From Siphonodentalium dalli (lineage: Eukaryota; Mollusca; Scaphopoda; Gadilida; Siphonodentaliidae): 64,000 nt of DNA. Numbering within the stretch: the stretch's first letter is position 1; each line of letters starts with the position of its first letter. This document shows, piece after piece, positions 1-12,984 of this stretch. The DNA is taken from contig CP136064.1 in the NCBI GenBank assembly GCA_032622095.1, positions 143,793,954-143,857,953 of the forward strand, read 5' to 3'. The notes beneath the pieces were generated by a model that was not told where the DNA came from, made no database searches, and was given only the letters and a program-made list of their open reading frames with translations. Both the position numbers and the translations under genes were made by a program.

Positions 1-3000
1 CAACAGCCCTCGCACCTCGAATAGCCATTAGCCAAAAGATAATTTTATAATTTTGTGTAGTCGACTTGAGGTTAAACGCACCACTCTAGTTGTTATATGC
101 AGTGAAAAAAATATTATTTACCAAATTGCCTTAATGTTTACAAGGAAAACATACTTTTTTGCCAACAATTGCACAGAGGCTGACATAATTTCATTATGAT
201 ATTTAAAATTTGGCAATGGATAAAAATAATACCCATATAGTTTAACGAGATACAAGGCTTATTTTCACTCGTATATATAATTCACCAAATGGGGACCTTG
301 CTAAAGCTTGGTTCCCCATTTGGCATTTGCTGAATCATACTCGCGAAAACAAACCTTGTATTTCATAAAACTGTATGGATATTCTATATTTAACCATTCA
401 ACCAACTCACCGATGCGCTGCCCGGGAGTGACAACAGTCGTACCTCTCTCCCCTTGTGTCGCTATTCTCTTGGGATGAATTACGCAGGGTACAGATTCGC
501 CAACAAGTAAATGTATAAGGGCAATTGAACATCATCACCAATCACCATTATCAAAAGAAAACTGTTTCCACATAAATGGGGCCGACCTAACCAGCAAGCG
601 ACTCAATTGTTGTCAGTGATCTGACATCTGATAGTAGAGCGAGATCTCTTGGAGATCCCAGAATTGTGGACAACAGCTGCAAACGAGGTAATTGGTCCAG
701 GTAGAGGACACATTTAGTACCATATTGGTCAATGACATGGTACCACACGTCATTCCGAAAATTTAACAATGACTGGCAGTCTAAATATATGACTAGATGT
801 GTTTTAATTCATGCTAGGGACAATGACATAGCCATGTCGTTTTCACTAGCCATGTATATTTCACTCAAACCAATTAACCAAGCTTGTGTGGGTATCGTGC
901 TTTGCTTTTCCAGTATATACCAAAATCATCAAATAAAATCATAAATGTGACATCAGATTTCTCCCCTGATGTACCGTTATGAAACTACTGAAATGTGCCA
1001 AAATTGGGTATAAGACAAAACATTGAGTATGTGGCTCTTGGGTTTGGGAGAAAAATAATCCATGACCTGGGATGTGGGCATAAAAAAATCTCATCTTCGG
1101 GACCAGCTATTGGGTCCGGACAATCGGCCGAAATATCTTGCCTCTCGGGGTGAGATCTTTCCATCCCCACACCTCAGGTCAGGATGAATAATATTATTTT
1201 TATCTCAATCTAACTTCAGCTGAACATGCACTGCGCCCATAATGTTTTGCATTCAGAATATTTTATTTCTGGTATAGTTACAAAGAGCTTATAAAGTCAA
1301 TGAAAATGTCCCTGATTCTAATCAGATGTTCATGACATGCATGTGCTATCAACTGATACAGATGACAATCAGCCATGACATGAGGATACACCTGTTGCGT
1401 CTTGTCAATACAAAAGAACGATCAAGTTTTACATGTGTATATCACCTGGATACACATGTGTATAATCAGTTCTCATTAAAATTAGGCTCTCAGGCTGGAA
1501 TAAACTACACATAACAGTCCTAATGAATATACACATGTAACTATAAGTCACATAACCGCCACTATAAATAGTTTATGCATGCAATTCCTGTTGTATAACA
1601 TCAAAGCGCAGTTTTACGATTGACAGAATGTTATCTCCTGTTACTTGAATTTTGGCGAATAAGAAAAACGGGTGCTAACTGTTGAAATTCTTGGAAATAC
1701 TTAATTCTATTCTCCTTGATGGCTATTATTGATAATTTCTGGACTCTTCAAATGGACACACATTAGTGTTAAATTAGTTGTAATCACAAATTTGTGAACA
1801 CTGAAATAAGCATTGTGACCAGATATGACAGGAAACTTATTATTCTATTTTAGCTATGTGTCGAGAAACTCTGGAGCCGATGAAAATCGTCAATATACTG
1901 ATTGGCTTCATCACTTTACTGTTAAATGTTGTGATTGACTGACATTGATGTAAAGATTCTTGGGGATAATGGAAATACCTATATTTTCTTCATGAATCTT
2001 TAATGCTTATATAGCTTGTTCAAGAGTGTAATTTAGTTAGAACTGTTGTATTTATGTAATACACACGCTTCACACATCTCGATGATACTGAAATTAATAT
2101 ATGAAATAATAGAAAAAAAATCTTCAAGGTGACATGCAACAGTTTTAGAGTGATCTGGGCCCCCACATCTGATCCCAAAAAGTGGAAAAGTGTAGGTTGT
2201 GTTTGTGTAACTACCACACTTTTCAGTTAGATGAGAATCCAACCCATATTTTATGAGTTCAAGGAATACTATTTCACATGCGGAATATCCGTGTCGCACA
2301 ATAGGCCCATAGCCCCATAGGGGATAGCCCCAAAATTGTCTATTTGATCATATCAGATTTTGAAAACAATTTTGAGACAGTCCGTAAACTCTTCCTTTTC
2401 TGGTCAAATCATATCATTGGCTCTGTATTCAATTAGAATTATAAGATATACTTTGTAAAAGAATGAATTCATGTATCACTTGACTTTTCATTTTGCAGAA
2501 ATATGCTATGTGTTGGTAGAAATCAACAGCGAAGGCTTTATCCTCAATCGGTGATGTGACAAAATATGGGGAGATAGCTAGGTCATGAAGTTTTCGCTCA
2601 AAATGCGAAACATATCTCAAAACATTGAAATGTTACGCCAAACATCACTAGATAGGAGCATTTCTAAAATATCGCATCTGACCGAAGTGGCAACCAATTA
2701 AATTCATTATTTAGCCAAACCGGTTGCATATGTCACCTTTAACTGTAGATTAAAGATCCAAACATTTTCAACGTATTGTTCAGGTTTCTAAATCTGAGAT
2801 AAATTTAACACATTGTATGCATTCAATATGTGATTACATGTTATTTTGAAAACTTTCCTGTATTAATATAAGTTTAGTTGTGGTGTATTGATGGTAACAT
2901 GGCGTGACATTGACAACTTCAGGTTTATGTTCAACCGATTCACAAAGCGACAAGGTTGAACACAAGCTAAAAGTGGTCAATGTCATGACATGTTACCATC

Positions 3001-3167
3001 AATCCACCACAATGGCGTACATGTATTTGTTCTGCCAACAGTCCTGGTCATTCACATTAATTTGGCACTTATTCCGCATAATGATCAGCAGAAAATGTCA
3101 AAATCTCCTAAACCTCTCTCCAACATATGACATGAAACGGCCATCGAGAGACGATGAAGCGGTCTTG
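1..3167. other. AT-rich non-coding DNA, no gene recognised
   Basis: No open frame here is longer than about 150 codons and none has a recognisable domain. The composition is AT-rich with short homopolymers. The only organised structure I see is the foldback at 209-400. It could be intergenic or intronic; nothing in the sequence decides between these. Confidence 0.6.
209..400. repeat. Foldback (MITE-like) palindrome, about 190 bp
   Basis: The left half pairs with the right half almost throughout. The centre is a perfect stem, ccaaatgggga (285-295) with tccccatttgg (313-323). Moving outward, gatacaaggcttattttc pairs with the complement of gaaaacaaaccttgtatt, then cccatatag with ctgtatgg, then ttggcaatgg with the ccattcaaccaa region. 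Such complete foldbacks are typical of non-autonomous DNA transposons. I see no clear target-site duplication, so the family is unassigned and the outer limits are approximate. Confidence 0.6.
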
Positions 3168-3735
3168 GTTTCCGTTATGCTAATGGCTCCAGACGTAAAC
3201 CTGGGATATGTTGCACGACTGTCTGCCCAATCAAAGATGCGGTTTCTTACTGGAAGCAGAACATTGTATGATTTTCATCCTGGTCAGCACATTAGAAAAT
3301 TTCCTTCAGTATATACACAGGTACATACTAGTAGATGCAACCTGTGGGTACGATGCTGAACATTTTATTCTTAGTACGAACATCAAACTCAAGCTCAGGA
3401 TCATATTAGGCGTTTGCGCTGAATTTCTTCTCTGTAGTTCCAAACATGTTTCCGTTATTTTGATGGCTCCAGGCGTAAACATGGGATATGCTGCGCGACT
3501 CTCCGATCAATAAAAGATGCGGTTTCTTACTGGAAGTGGAACATTGTATGAATTTCATCCTGGTCACCACGTTAGAGAATTTTCTGCTGTACATACACAG
3601 GTACATGTACATAGATGCAACATGTGGGTATGATGCTGAACTTTTAATTCTTAGTACGAACATCGAACTACACTACCTGAAGCTCAGATCGGGATCACAT
3701 TATGAATTATTCTCTGTAGTTCCAATGTAGTTCCA
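3168..3735. repeat. 280-bp direct tandem duplication, two units
   Basis: Unit 1 starts at 3168 and unit 2 at 3448, both with gtttccgttat. They share long near-identical blocks, such as gatgcggtttcttactgga and gtgggtacgatgctgaac or its one-base variant, in the same order. Substitutions and small indels separate them, so the duplication is not recent. The start of a third unit, caaacatgttcc, lies at about 3735. Open frames inside are simply copies of each other in different phases and do not look coding. Confidence 0.75.
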
Positions 3736-3896
3736 AACATGTTCCTGCACTGTACCTGCAAATAACGGGCCAAAAGAGATGATATAGATTAATAAAAGTG
3801 TTAAGGCCAGCGAAAAAATTAGGGTAGGTAGGTCGGTAAGGAATTTTTATTTTATTTCGATATTTTTTATCCAACTGCAGAAATACCTCGACTGAT

Positions 3897-4052
3897 GTTG
3901 CCCAGTTGAGGGTCATCAAGATATGGATATATGACGATCCACATCATGCTGACTCCCAAATGGGGTGCACTCAGCCTGGTGTAGGCATAACCTCGTACGT
4001 GGCTGTCTTCCTGCTGACCCCATCATAATATGTATATTGTCAACTCCGGTTA
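3897..4052. repeat. Dispersed repeat A, copy 1
   Basis: About 155 bp nearly identical, in the same orientation, to 7106-7266. Landmarks are ttgcccagttgagggtca at the left and gtcaactccggtta at the right. The two ends show weak inverted symmetry around ggtcagca, which suggests a small foldback element. Two copies about 3.2 kb apart in a TE-rich stretch point to a mobile repeat rather than a gene. The family is not recognised. Confidence 0.65.
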
Positions 4053-5080
4053 CATAAAATGCTAACCCATGCTGTGGGGAAAGTATTACTTGATTAACAG
4101 TGGAAATATACATTAAGATTAAACTTACTTCATGCTTAAGTAAGTTTTTTATTATTCACATACCACATTTTTTTTTATAAATTTTGCTATAAACTTGGTA
4201 CAAAATTCATGTCACTAACTTTTTATAAGAATTTTACCAATAATACCGCCATTATACAGTACTTGTATTGTGACAACTACATCCCTTTTTCTGGGGGTAG
4301 CCAGTACGCCCACCGAGCATGCCTGGTTTGTTAAAACAGTAGCTATAACCCTAACATATGTGGTGATAACCTATATACATGTATATATACAGATACACAC
4401 CCACCATGTCTGTTGATAGTGTTCCAGAAGTCCCAAAACAAGACATAAAGCAGGCAGGAGATCAACTCTCAGGAAATTAAAATTGCAAAATGTATGCCCA
4501 TTAATCCACAACCCAACACACACCTGGGGCTTTTGAGACAGCTGTCACTTCGTGGTCACTTTTCACAGGGATATGTTAGAAAACATGTGTTTTGCACACT
4601 AAAGATCATCAATATTTATGAGCATTAAATTTTGACTTTTTCTCAAAATATCAATAAAAAGTTTAGGGTCGGCAGGTTATTTTTAGATTCGGTCGATGTA
4701 CGGAAACATAGTATCTCTTTTTTGGCCTAATGTAGCTCAGCTTGGACATGAGATATAATTCTCACAGAAGTTCATGGAATGATGGGAGGAAAGATGGAAA
4801 TTTCCAGTGATGGATTGAAGAGTATACCCTCTGTTAAGCGGATTCATGATATACCCCCCGGTATCACACACGGTTCTAGGCCTTATGCCGACCCGTTATA
4901 ATAAGTTTGGGTGTCCGGAGCCTGATTTCCCAAAATTAAGTATAACCGAACCGTAATATTCAGAATTTGTCATGCTTTTGTATATTAATTTTATTTGGGA
5001 AAACGCTGAAAGATCTAATTAAATGCGAAAAAAGCATATTGGATGTAACAATAAACAGTGCCATTGTAGCTATATATAAC
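4053..5080. other. Non-coding DNA
   Basis: No supported gene. Short AT microsatellites lie near 4375-4395 and a weakly repeated aaaaagagat-type motif near 4709-4731. Nothing else stands out. Confidence 0.5.
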
Positions 5081-5702
5081 ACTAGCAGGTGGACCCGAAT
5101 TCGTCCGGGCTGTTTCCCCTCTGCTTTTTGGCGAATTGCGCGATTTGACCTTGAATTGTCCATTTTGAAGGTCAAGGTCAGGTGGGGTCACAATTTGACC
5201 CGTCCAAAACACTGGCCGGACAAAAGTACCCCACAAAAGTACCCGTCGAAATCCATCCGGTTTTACCCGATTTGACATTGAATTGATCATTTTGAAGCTC
5301 AAGGTCAGGGTCACAATTTGACCCGTCCAAAACACAGTGGACAAAAGTAACCCTATGTATACAATTTCGTCGAAATCCCATCAATATTCGCGATTTGACC
5401 TTGAATTGACCCGATTTCAAGGTCATGTCGCACGGGCAAACGAATAGGCTTACGACACTCCCCATACTAAAGTATCCCCAGACACTAATTTTCATCGAAA
5501 TCCCGTGATACTCGGGCGATTAACCTTGAAATGACCCGATTTCAAGGTCAAGGTCATTTCGCACGGGCAAATTACTAGGCACATGCCACTCCCCGGCCGA
5601 AAGTAGCCCCACATACCAAGTTTCATCGAAATCGGTTCGGTCGTTTTCGAGTCCATCGCGAACACACAGACAGACAGACAGATTTCCCAAAATATATAAT
5701 AG
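5081..5702 (+). mobile_element. Pearl/HINE-like element 1 with about 4 core repeats
   Basis: Begins with actagcaggtggacccgaa and ends in a (CAGA)n tract followed by an aaaatatata tail. Between them lie about four imperfect direct repeats of roughly 130 bp, each opening with cgatttgaccttgaa or a variant and closing with a cgaaatcc-type motif (starts near 5137, 5268, 5390 and 5516). A head, a tandem core, a tetranucleotide microsatellite and a tail is the layout known for bivalve pearl elements and Helentron-associated elements. That assignment is inference from architecture. No protein is encoded. Confidence 0.6.
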
Positions 5703-6628
5703 ACTAGCAGATGAGCCCGACGTTGTCCGGGCTATTCATCCGGGCTATTCAAAAACCAAATTTCAAGTCGATAGCTCTACCCGTTTCCGAGATCTGGTCT
5801 GCGCATGCGTGAAGTTGGCATCGCACGGGCTCGGCGACCCGATAAAATTTGTGTCCGGGGCAAGATACATTCACATACCAACTTTCAAGTCGATAGCTCC
5901 ACCCGTTTCCGAGATCTCGTCTGTGCATGCGCGAAGCTAGCGTCGCACGGGCTCGGCGACCTGATAAAATTCGTATCCGGGGCAAGATACATTCACATAG
6001 CAAATTTCAAGTCGATAGCTCCACCCGTTTCCGAGATCTCGTCTGCGCATGCGCGAAGCTGGCGTCGCACGGGCTCGTCTGCGCATGCGCGAAGCTAGCG
6101 TCGCACAGGGCTCGGCGACCCGATAAAATTCGTATCCGGGGCAAGATACATTCACATAGCAAATTTCAAGTCGATAGCTCCACCCGTTTCCGAGATCTCG
6201 TCTGCGCATGCGCGAAGCGGGCGCCGCACGGGCTCGGCGACCCGATAAAATTCGTATCCGGGGCAAGATACATTCACATAGCAAATTTCAAGTCGATAGC
6301 TCCACCCGTTTCCGAGATCTCGTCTGCGCATGCGCGAAGCGGGCGCCGCACGGGCTCGGCGACCCGATAAAATTTGTATCCGGGGCAAGATACATTCACA
6401 TAGCAAATTTCAAGTCGATAGCTCCACCCGTTTCCGAGATCTCGTCTGCGCATGCGCGAAGCGGGCGCCGCACGGGCTCGCCAATACGACAACGTCCACC
6501 GCCTGGTCAAACTACACACACGTACCAAGTTTCGTCCCGATCGGTCGAGAATCGTAGATTTGTATAAATGACAGACAAACATACAGACAGACAGACAAAC
6601 AAACAGAGGTCTTCAAAATATATATGAG
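5703..6628 (+). mobile_element. Pearl/HINE-like element 2 with 122-bp core repeats
   Basis: Starts with the same head as its neighbours (actagcagatgagcccgac) and ends with (CAGA)n and an aaaatatata tail. The core holds about six copies of a GC-richer 122-bp unit containing aagtcgatagctccacccg and tctgcgcatgcgcgaagc. One unit near 6070-6110 carries an extra internal duplication of about 33 bp. The last unit runs into a divergent segment with tttcgtcccgatcggtcg. The arginine- and alanine-rich open frames across this core (for example 5805-6370) are by-products of the repeat and are not treated as genes. Confidence 0.65.
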
Positions 6629-7042
6629 ACTAGCCGATGAGCCCGACGTTGCCCAGGCTATTCAAAAACCAAATTTCAAGTCGATAGCTCCACCCGTTTA
6701 CGAGATCTGGTAACCAAATTTCAAGTCGATAGCTCCACCCGTTTCCGAGATCTGGTCTGCGCATGTGCGAAGCTGGCGTCGCACAGGCTCGGCAACCCGA
6801 TAAAATTCGTATCCGGGGCAAGATACATTCACATAGCAAATTTCAAGTCGATAGCTCCACCCGTTTCCGAGATCTCGTCTGCGCATGCGCGAAGCGGGTG
6901 CCGCACGGGCTCGCCAATACGACAACGACGACCGCCTGGTCAAAATACACACACGTACCAAGTTTCGTCCCGATCGGTCGAGAATCGTAGATTTGTATAA
7001 ATGACATACATACAGACAGACAGAGGTCTTCAAAATACAAGA
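6629..7042 (+). mobile_element. Pearl/HINE-like element 3, short core
   Basis: Head actagccgatgagcccgac, then one partial and two fuller core units matching the 122-bp unit of the upstream element, then the same tttcgtcccgatcggtcg segment, a shortened (CAGA)n tract and the aggtcttcaaaata tail. It sits head-to-tail with elements 1 and 2 with no spacer, so each insertion or amplification joined directly to the previous tail. Confidence 0.6.
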
Positions 7043-7105
7043 ATACAGGATATAGAAAAATAATCATAAATAGGATTGAATCATCAAGTGCATAAGATCA
7101 GTTAC

Positions 7106-7266
7106 TTGCCCAGTTGAGGGTCAGCAAGATATGGATACCGGTATATGACGATCCACATCATGCTGACTCCCAAATGGGGTGCACTCAGTCTGGTGTTGGC
7201 ATAACCTCGTCCGTGGCCGTCTTCCTGCTGACCCCATCATAATATGTATTGTGTCAACTCCGGTTA
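7106..7266. repeat. Dispersed repeat A, copy 2
   Basis: Second copy of the repeat at 3897-4052, same orientation. It differs by an extra ccggta near 7137 and a handful of substitutions. It lies just downstream of the pearl-like cluster, so the two A copies flank that cluster. This could be coincidence or the trace of a segmental event. Confidence 0.65.
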
Positions 7267-9041
7267 TGTCAACGATTAAATGTGATACTTATTATATAGC
7301 AGACATACGGTATGTGTATGTTCTTCTTAATTTGACGGACCCGAGGGAGTGTGGCATGTGGTCCCGCGGGTTTCTTAAATAGAGATTTATGTAAACCAAG
7401 GTTACCCTCATTTTTGAAAAAACCCGCTAGGCCAGTTAGATGAGATCCAAATAGAATGCTAAAACAGTATATTGTTGAATGTGATGGAAGGGGTGGAGTC
7501 ACTGCACGGTGCATACGGGTTTGAAGTGTCACGCATATACTAAGTAGCAAATCGGGATCAACAAATCTAAAACGAACTGTGCTTGCATTCAGAATTTAAG
7601 AGTTATAGTGCCATCGTTAACATGTGTAATCTGGGCAGTATGGGTTATTACAAGTCACTGACGTGGGATATGAATCGATGAATTTACTGATCATTTTTTT
7701 TTTAAATTGCATCTTGTTGTGTCTTAATCACGAGGAGATATCTCTTAGCCACGAGTAGATATTTGCAAATAGTGGATAAATATGCCCAAAGTCGAGGTAG
7801 AACAAAGGAGCTAGATTTTAACAATTGAATAATTATTAATCAATAATTATATTGATATCTGTTTGGTTTTAAAGCACAATTGTTTGAGCATTCACATACT
7901 AATATAATAGAAGTAATGTGCCACACACATATGTGAAATGATCAAGAACTTTTGACATAAAACATAGTAAATAACTCATTAAACATTGCCATTAGCAATT
8001 ATTTTATGTTCTGCCCTGCCAGTGTGAACCAATTTACATCAGCGTGAATTAAATTAAATAAATTAATCAAATAAAAATGAAATTTAGAGACATTATTTAT
8101 CGGAAATTTTAGTCTATATATATACTCCTTAATATTACCAACTTAACTGTGAAGTTATTTTTTTTATTTTTTGTAAGTATCATTGTTAATTGATATATTG
8201 AAAGCCATTGATAATAAATCAAATTTTGGGAAAATGAACAATTTGATGATACAACTTGAGTATAATATTATGACATACTGAAAAGAATAATAAAAGATAC
8301 TTTAAATCTGTGACAGAATTGTTTGGGTCTTGTTAATTGAGAGTACCACTTATCATAATTACGCAATGACTTACAATGCGCATCAATGACATTGCAAATC
8401 AAATGGTGTTATTTCTTTGTGTGTCAAAATGACGCTGCAAGAAATTATGGCTAAATGTTGGCTGGAGGGAATAACTTTGGTCATATGTGCATTGGGTTTT
8501 GGGTTAAGAATTTGCTATCTAAAATATGACAATCTACCAACATAATAGCACAATAAACTTTTAAGGCTTTTGAACATACACAGATTCACCCCCCCCCCCC
8601 CTCCCCCAAGCACAAGCCATCACCATTTCTGGCCATAGGACTGTGGCCATCGGGACAGTACCTAAATGGTGCCCAAACATGAAACCTGGATCATGGCCTA
8701 TATATCCAAAAATGTTTTTCAATTTTAATGACGATATATTCTTCGAGAATAAGTTGTATATAGTTTCCAGGGCATAAAATAATAAACATTGAATCAAAAA
8801 CATGACAACATATCCGACCACTAAGCATCTGTAACTTATAATATGGGTAGAATAATACATCAATAATTATGTTTTGTAGTTACTAATTATATTGTTGAAC
8901 ATCATTATTCGGACAAAGTGATAGCTACACAGATATCTGTTGTCGACATAAATTCAACAGCTATTCTGACAGTACAATGTGAACACACACACTCTGAATA
9001 TAAGGGAACTTAAACCTTTCATGACGGGAGCTGCAGTGGTA
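7267..9041. other. AT-rich non-coding DNA
   Basis: No frame with recognisable protein features. There is a C-rich run near 8589-8607 and long A/T tracts. I see nothing else. Confidence 0.5.
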
Positions 9042-9150
9042 CAGTAATGCTCTAATTAATCGACTCCTTAAACACAGCAGAATTATGGGTAACTTTTCAG
9101 GATTTAGTCGGAAATATGGCTTGTTGCCATTCATCGGAAAGCTCTCAGGC
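9042..9150 (+). repeat. Single arm of the foldback MITE found at 12985-13174
   Basis: Starts with cagtaatgctctaattaa after a TA and runs through aggatttagtcggaaat and tggcttgttgccattcat to gaaagctctc, matching the left arm of the palindrome at 12985 with few differences. The right arm is absent, so this is a half element (deletion or incomplete insertion). Confidence 0.7.
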
Positions 9151-12100
9151 ATATATTTGCTCCATTGCTAGTAGACCAAGAATTTGTTGATGATTTTGGG
9201 ATTTGACATGAAAGTCAGTTGTTAGTTGTTACTCAGTATTATTTGCAGAGCATTAACCCTTTCTATACTAATGTCTTTTCCCTAATCAGTTATGAAAGTA
9301 TACATTGGAATTCCTTGTTATTAATCTGGAGGGGTGTTCATGAATAATCATCACATAATAACAGATAATATCAGTGCCAAAATAGTTATTTAATAGAAGG
9401 AAATGTTCAGATAATAAGTTCCAACAAACCAGATGTTGTTTATTGACCTTATTATCTGTATATTTTCTAAGGGAACTATTCATCAATGAGTATTTAGTAT
9501 AAAAAGAGGTAAAGCTACCGGTGGTGTGCCTGTCCCAATGGTAAATTATAAATGTATACTTACTGTATGAAAACTCAAAAACAAGTCTACAATCCTTTGA
9601 TCACATTCTTTAAAATGCATGCAGCTTCAATTTTGGAACAACTAGGGATATAGCACATGTGTCCTTTCTCCTGGAAATAACAAAGGTCAAACATTCAAAC
9701 ATTTCGCACTCTTCAATTCAACACCATAGAAACTACTCTATTTTTTCATTTTCACTTCCTACTATTTCTCACTATAAATTGAAAATACCCAAACCTGATT
9801 GAATGAGGGTATGTGTTTGCCATCTTGACACAAATTCATGCCATATAATTTTATTCTTGACTGGGGAGGTAAGCATGTACCATTTGGCACCCAACTCATC
9901 TACTTCTTTGTAATTTTAAAAACTCCAAATTGTTGAAATTTTGTTGAAACATAATATGAGGAAACTACTACTAGTAGCTAGTGAATATTTAGTATAGAAA
10001 GGGCTGAATTAAAATGGTTTCAAGTATGACTATGAGGAGAATAATTATGTGTGTTGTAGTTAATGAATGATGAGGGATGTGGCTTGTTGGGTGTGCCAAT
10101 GAATTTAGTCATGAAAAGAGTAAAATCCAAGTTGGCCACTGGCGACCATCTTCTTTAACAAATTTCGGAAGCTATCATTCGCTCCCAACTAGAGATAATG
10201 CCCAGGAGAGATCCTTATGATGTTGGTGCAAAATATCTCAGATCGAAGTACTTAATACATGTGCCGATCAGTCATCATCTATATTATTTACTCTGACAGT
10301 CAGTGTTTTAATTACAGTGGTGTCATACTGATAGGCCTGGTTCAATCTGAGGTTGATGTCGCAATCATTTTTGATTAAAAATAATAGGTTTCATTTATTC
10401 CTCCCAATACATGTGCGATATGCCCATTCAGCCCAATTGTGTCCCGTTATATACTTTGTGCTGCCATGGGCATATTTTTCAGAATGAATATATTCCACAA
10501 TCCACATATGATCTTATTGTGGTCGTTTCCAAAAAACAATGAAACAATTGAATTCCACCTGCCCTACTTTTCTACCATATGTTACCGGAAACAACAAAAT
10601 TTTGTTTTAGGCCTATGTAGCTATACTTACACTTTGGCAACTTTTCGCAATTTGGGCTATGATTGTCATTTTCTTGTTATATTTTATGCTCTCAAGTCAA
10701 TATTCCACCTTCTCTCTTAGAATCTTACTCAGCCCCAAAACTTCAACTTAATCCTTTGAAGATACTTGTACCTTGATGGAATGAAAGAATGAAAGAATTA
10801 CATAATTTTTTTATGCAAATGACCTGTGGTCAGATTCCCGTAGCCTGTTTATATATAACTATGGGTATATGCCACATTTTACCGTAAAAAAAAAATGCTG
10901 TGCTTTTGACAGTGTATTTATCCATGGTGTATGTTGCTGTGGTTGGCCGTGTTATCTTATATTTTGAAGGGTTATCTTGTTTGACTGGTAATTAGTTTAG
11001 CGGTTTCTATGTTTTGTTTGGTCAGATGTTACCGGTATGTTTGAGCTTTGTCTGAAATAGAAAACACTTTTTATATTAGAATTTGCGCAACAGGAGCGCA
11101 AGGACATCGCATGTCCAGTGTGTTTAAAGACATATTATGTACTTGTTCGGGTGCGTGAAACTGATAAGTTAGTATGCAGGTGCTACACCAACTGGAGGAA
11201 TGTAACATTCTACTAACATCGAAAATCTCAAGCAAATCTACCGTACCACTCCATTGAAAACATCGTCTGAACTGGGCTAAATTGTAAATATTTACTACTA
11301 GAATCGGGACGCATCTATCGGCGGTAAACTAACGAAAATGATTTCGCCATCGGCAGTCACTGCATTGAATTAGTATATAAGAATGACAGTGTTTGTTGTC
11401 AATTTAGATATAAGATTTGTAAAAATAACTACTTTGAACAAGATTATTCTCCACTTCTATTTGACCACCCTACCGGAGTGTTTCACATCACTTTAAGGGC
11501 TTTTAGAAACCGAATATATATTATATAGAGATAATGAAATTATATATGTACCGGTATATAGTATTTGAGTTGATTGTGATGACTTTCGTGTAGTTTTGTG
11601 GTTATGAGAGCACATTCTTATTGTCCCCTTGATTTCTGTATCTTTTCTACTTTAAAAATATATCTTTTCCAATATGGGTGGCACCAGGATATCTCCCAAG
11701 TATATCAACCGGGCAGACTACTGCAGATCTCCCCGATGGGGATGGGGCCAACCCTCATGGACAAGCTAGGGGTTGTGGTCCCATCCTGTTTTCCAACAAA
11801 ATCTAATATTGATGATTTCTCATCATCAGTGAATGCAAGACCACACCTTTGTCATGGGGTGCCAGACAGGGGCGTGATGACATGGGCTGGTTATGCAGGG
11901 GTCTTACCCCCCCCCTATAGCCAAACCTCACACAACATTTAGTTGGAAATTATACCAAAATTAGGTTTGATTTTCCAATGTTCAATTTATTAGTGACATA
12001 TTTGTTTATTTTAGAACATTTGCATATATTCCTTTCATTTGCAAAACTTTGGACTCAAATGGCCATTAGTTCAGGGGGGGGGGGGGTGAAAAAAAAAATT

Positions 12101-12984
12101 CTGGCACATATGCCGGGGTGGGTGGGTGGTCAAAGCCACCAACAAGCAATTTTTTTCCGCAACTAAAAATAAAATTTCCTGCTTGTTTTTTAGTGTTTTG
12201 GCAATGAGTTGGGCTTCAAACCCACTTTGAATGAGAGAAATAATGTAATTCTAACTGTAAACTGACTGCAGGCAGTTATCGTGTTGTATTTTGTTGCAAA
12301 TTTTGAAATCCAAGATGGCCGCCGCTGGCAGCCATGTTTTTTTGGCCGAATGACCTCAAAATGACTCATTCCTATTTACATGTCCATGTTAACATCCATG
12401 ATAAATAGTATGCACAGAAATTCATATACAGCTGTTTGCAGTGAATTTCCCCCCGCAAATCTCTGTTTTAGTGTTAAAAGGGGGGGTGGGTGTAAAAAAA
12501 TGGTCGGAAAAAACTGCCGAAAACGGGGGTGGGTGGGTACAAAAAATGATCGAAAGGGAAAAAATGCCATATGTGCCTGAATTTTGTTTCCGACCCCCCC
12601 CCCCCTGATTAGTTGGCAATTTTCCAACATTTGGATGGGTATCAGGTTGGAAATTTCCCCCAATTTGAACATCTTGAGACTTGAGGCCAGTCTAGATGCT
12701 AAGAATGAACAATTTTCATATTCAGAACCACCGGGCCGTCCGACCTATTTGTCTTGTGATGTTCTCAGTGGCCAGTTAAAGCTGTTAATTAATTTTTTTA
12801 AACACAATAAATTGGGGTGCGAATTTTCCTGGCATTCATCAATATCACAGACAATTAGGTGAACATTGTAATTTTCAGGTTCAGATCTAAATAAATTCGC
12901 ATACTGGGCCGAACCATCCTTTTCATCCCCTGCATGGATAGTGGCCACAAGACTACTGATCCATTTAGAATATGCTACCATTTA
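9151..12984. other. Non-coding DNA with G-rich runs
   Basis: No supported gene. G- or C-runs of 7-13 lie near 11900, 12075, 12480 and 12595. Short open frames up to 114 codons here lack domains and have composition dictated by these runs. Confidence 0.5.

Noticed and set aside
3767-4731. Possible transposon ends: ggccaaaagagatgatat at 3767 and its rough complement at 4711-4731
   Set aside because: Only about 20 bp match imperfectly, the adjoining ggtaggtcgg motifs are in direct rather than inverted orientation, and I found no target duplication.
5805-6582. Several Arg/Ala-rich open frames of 75-147 codons on both strands
   Set aside because: They are translations of the 122-bp tandem core, repeat the same peptide, and are open in several frames because of composition.
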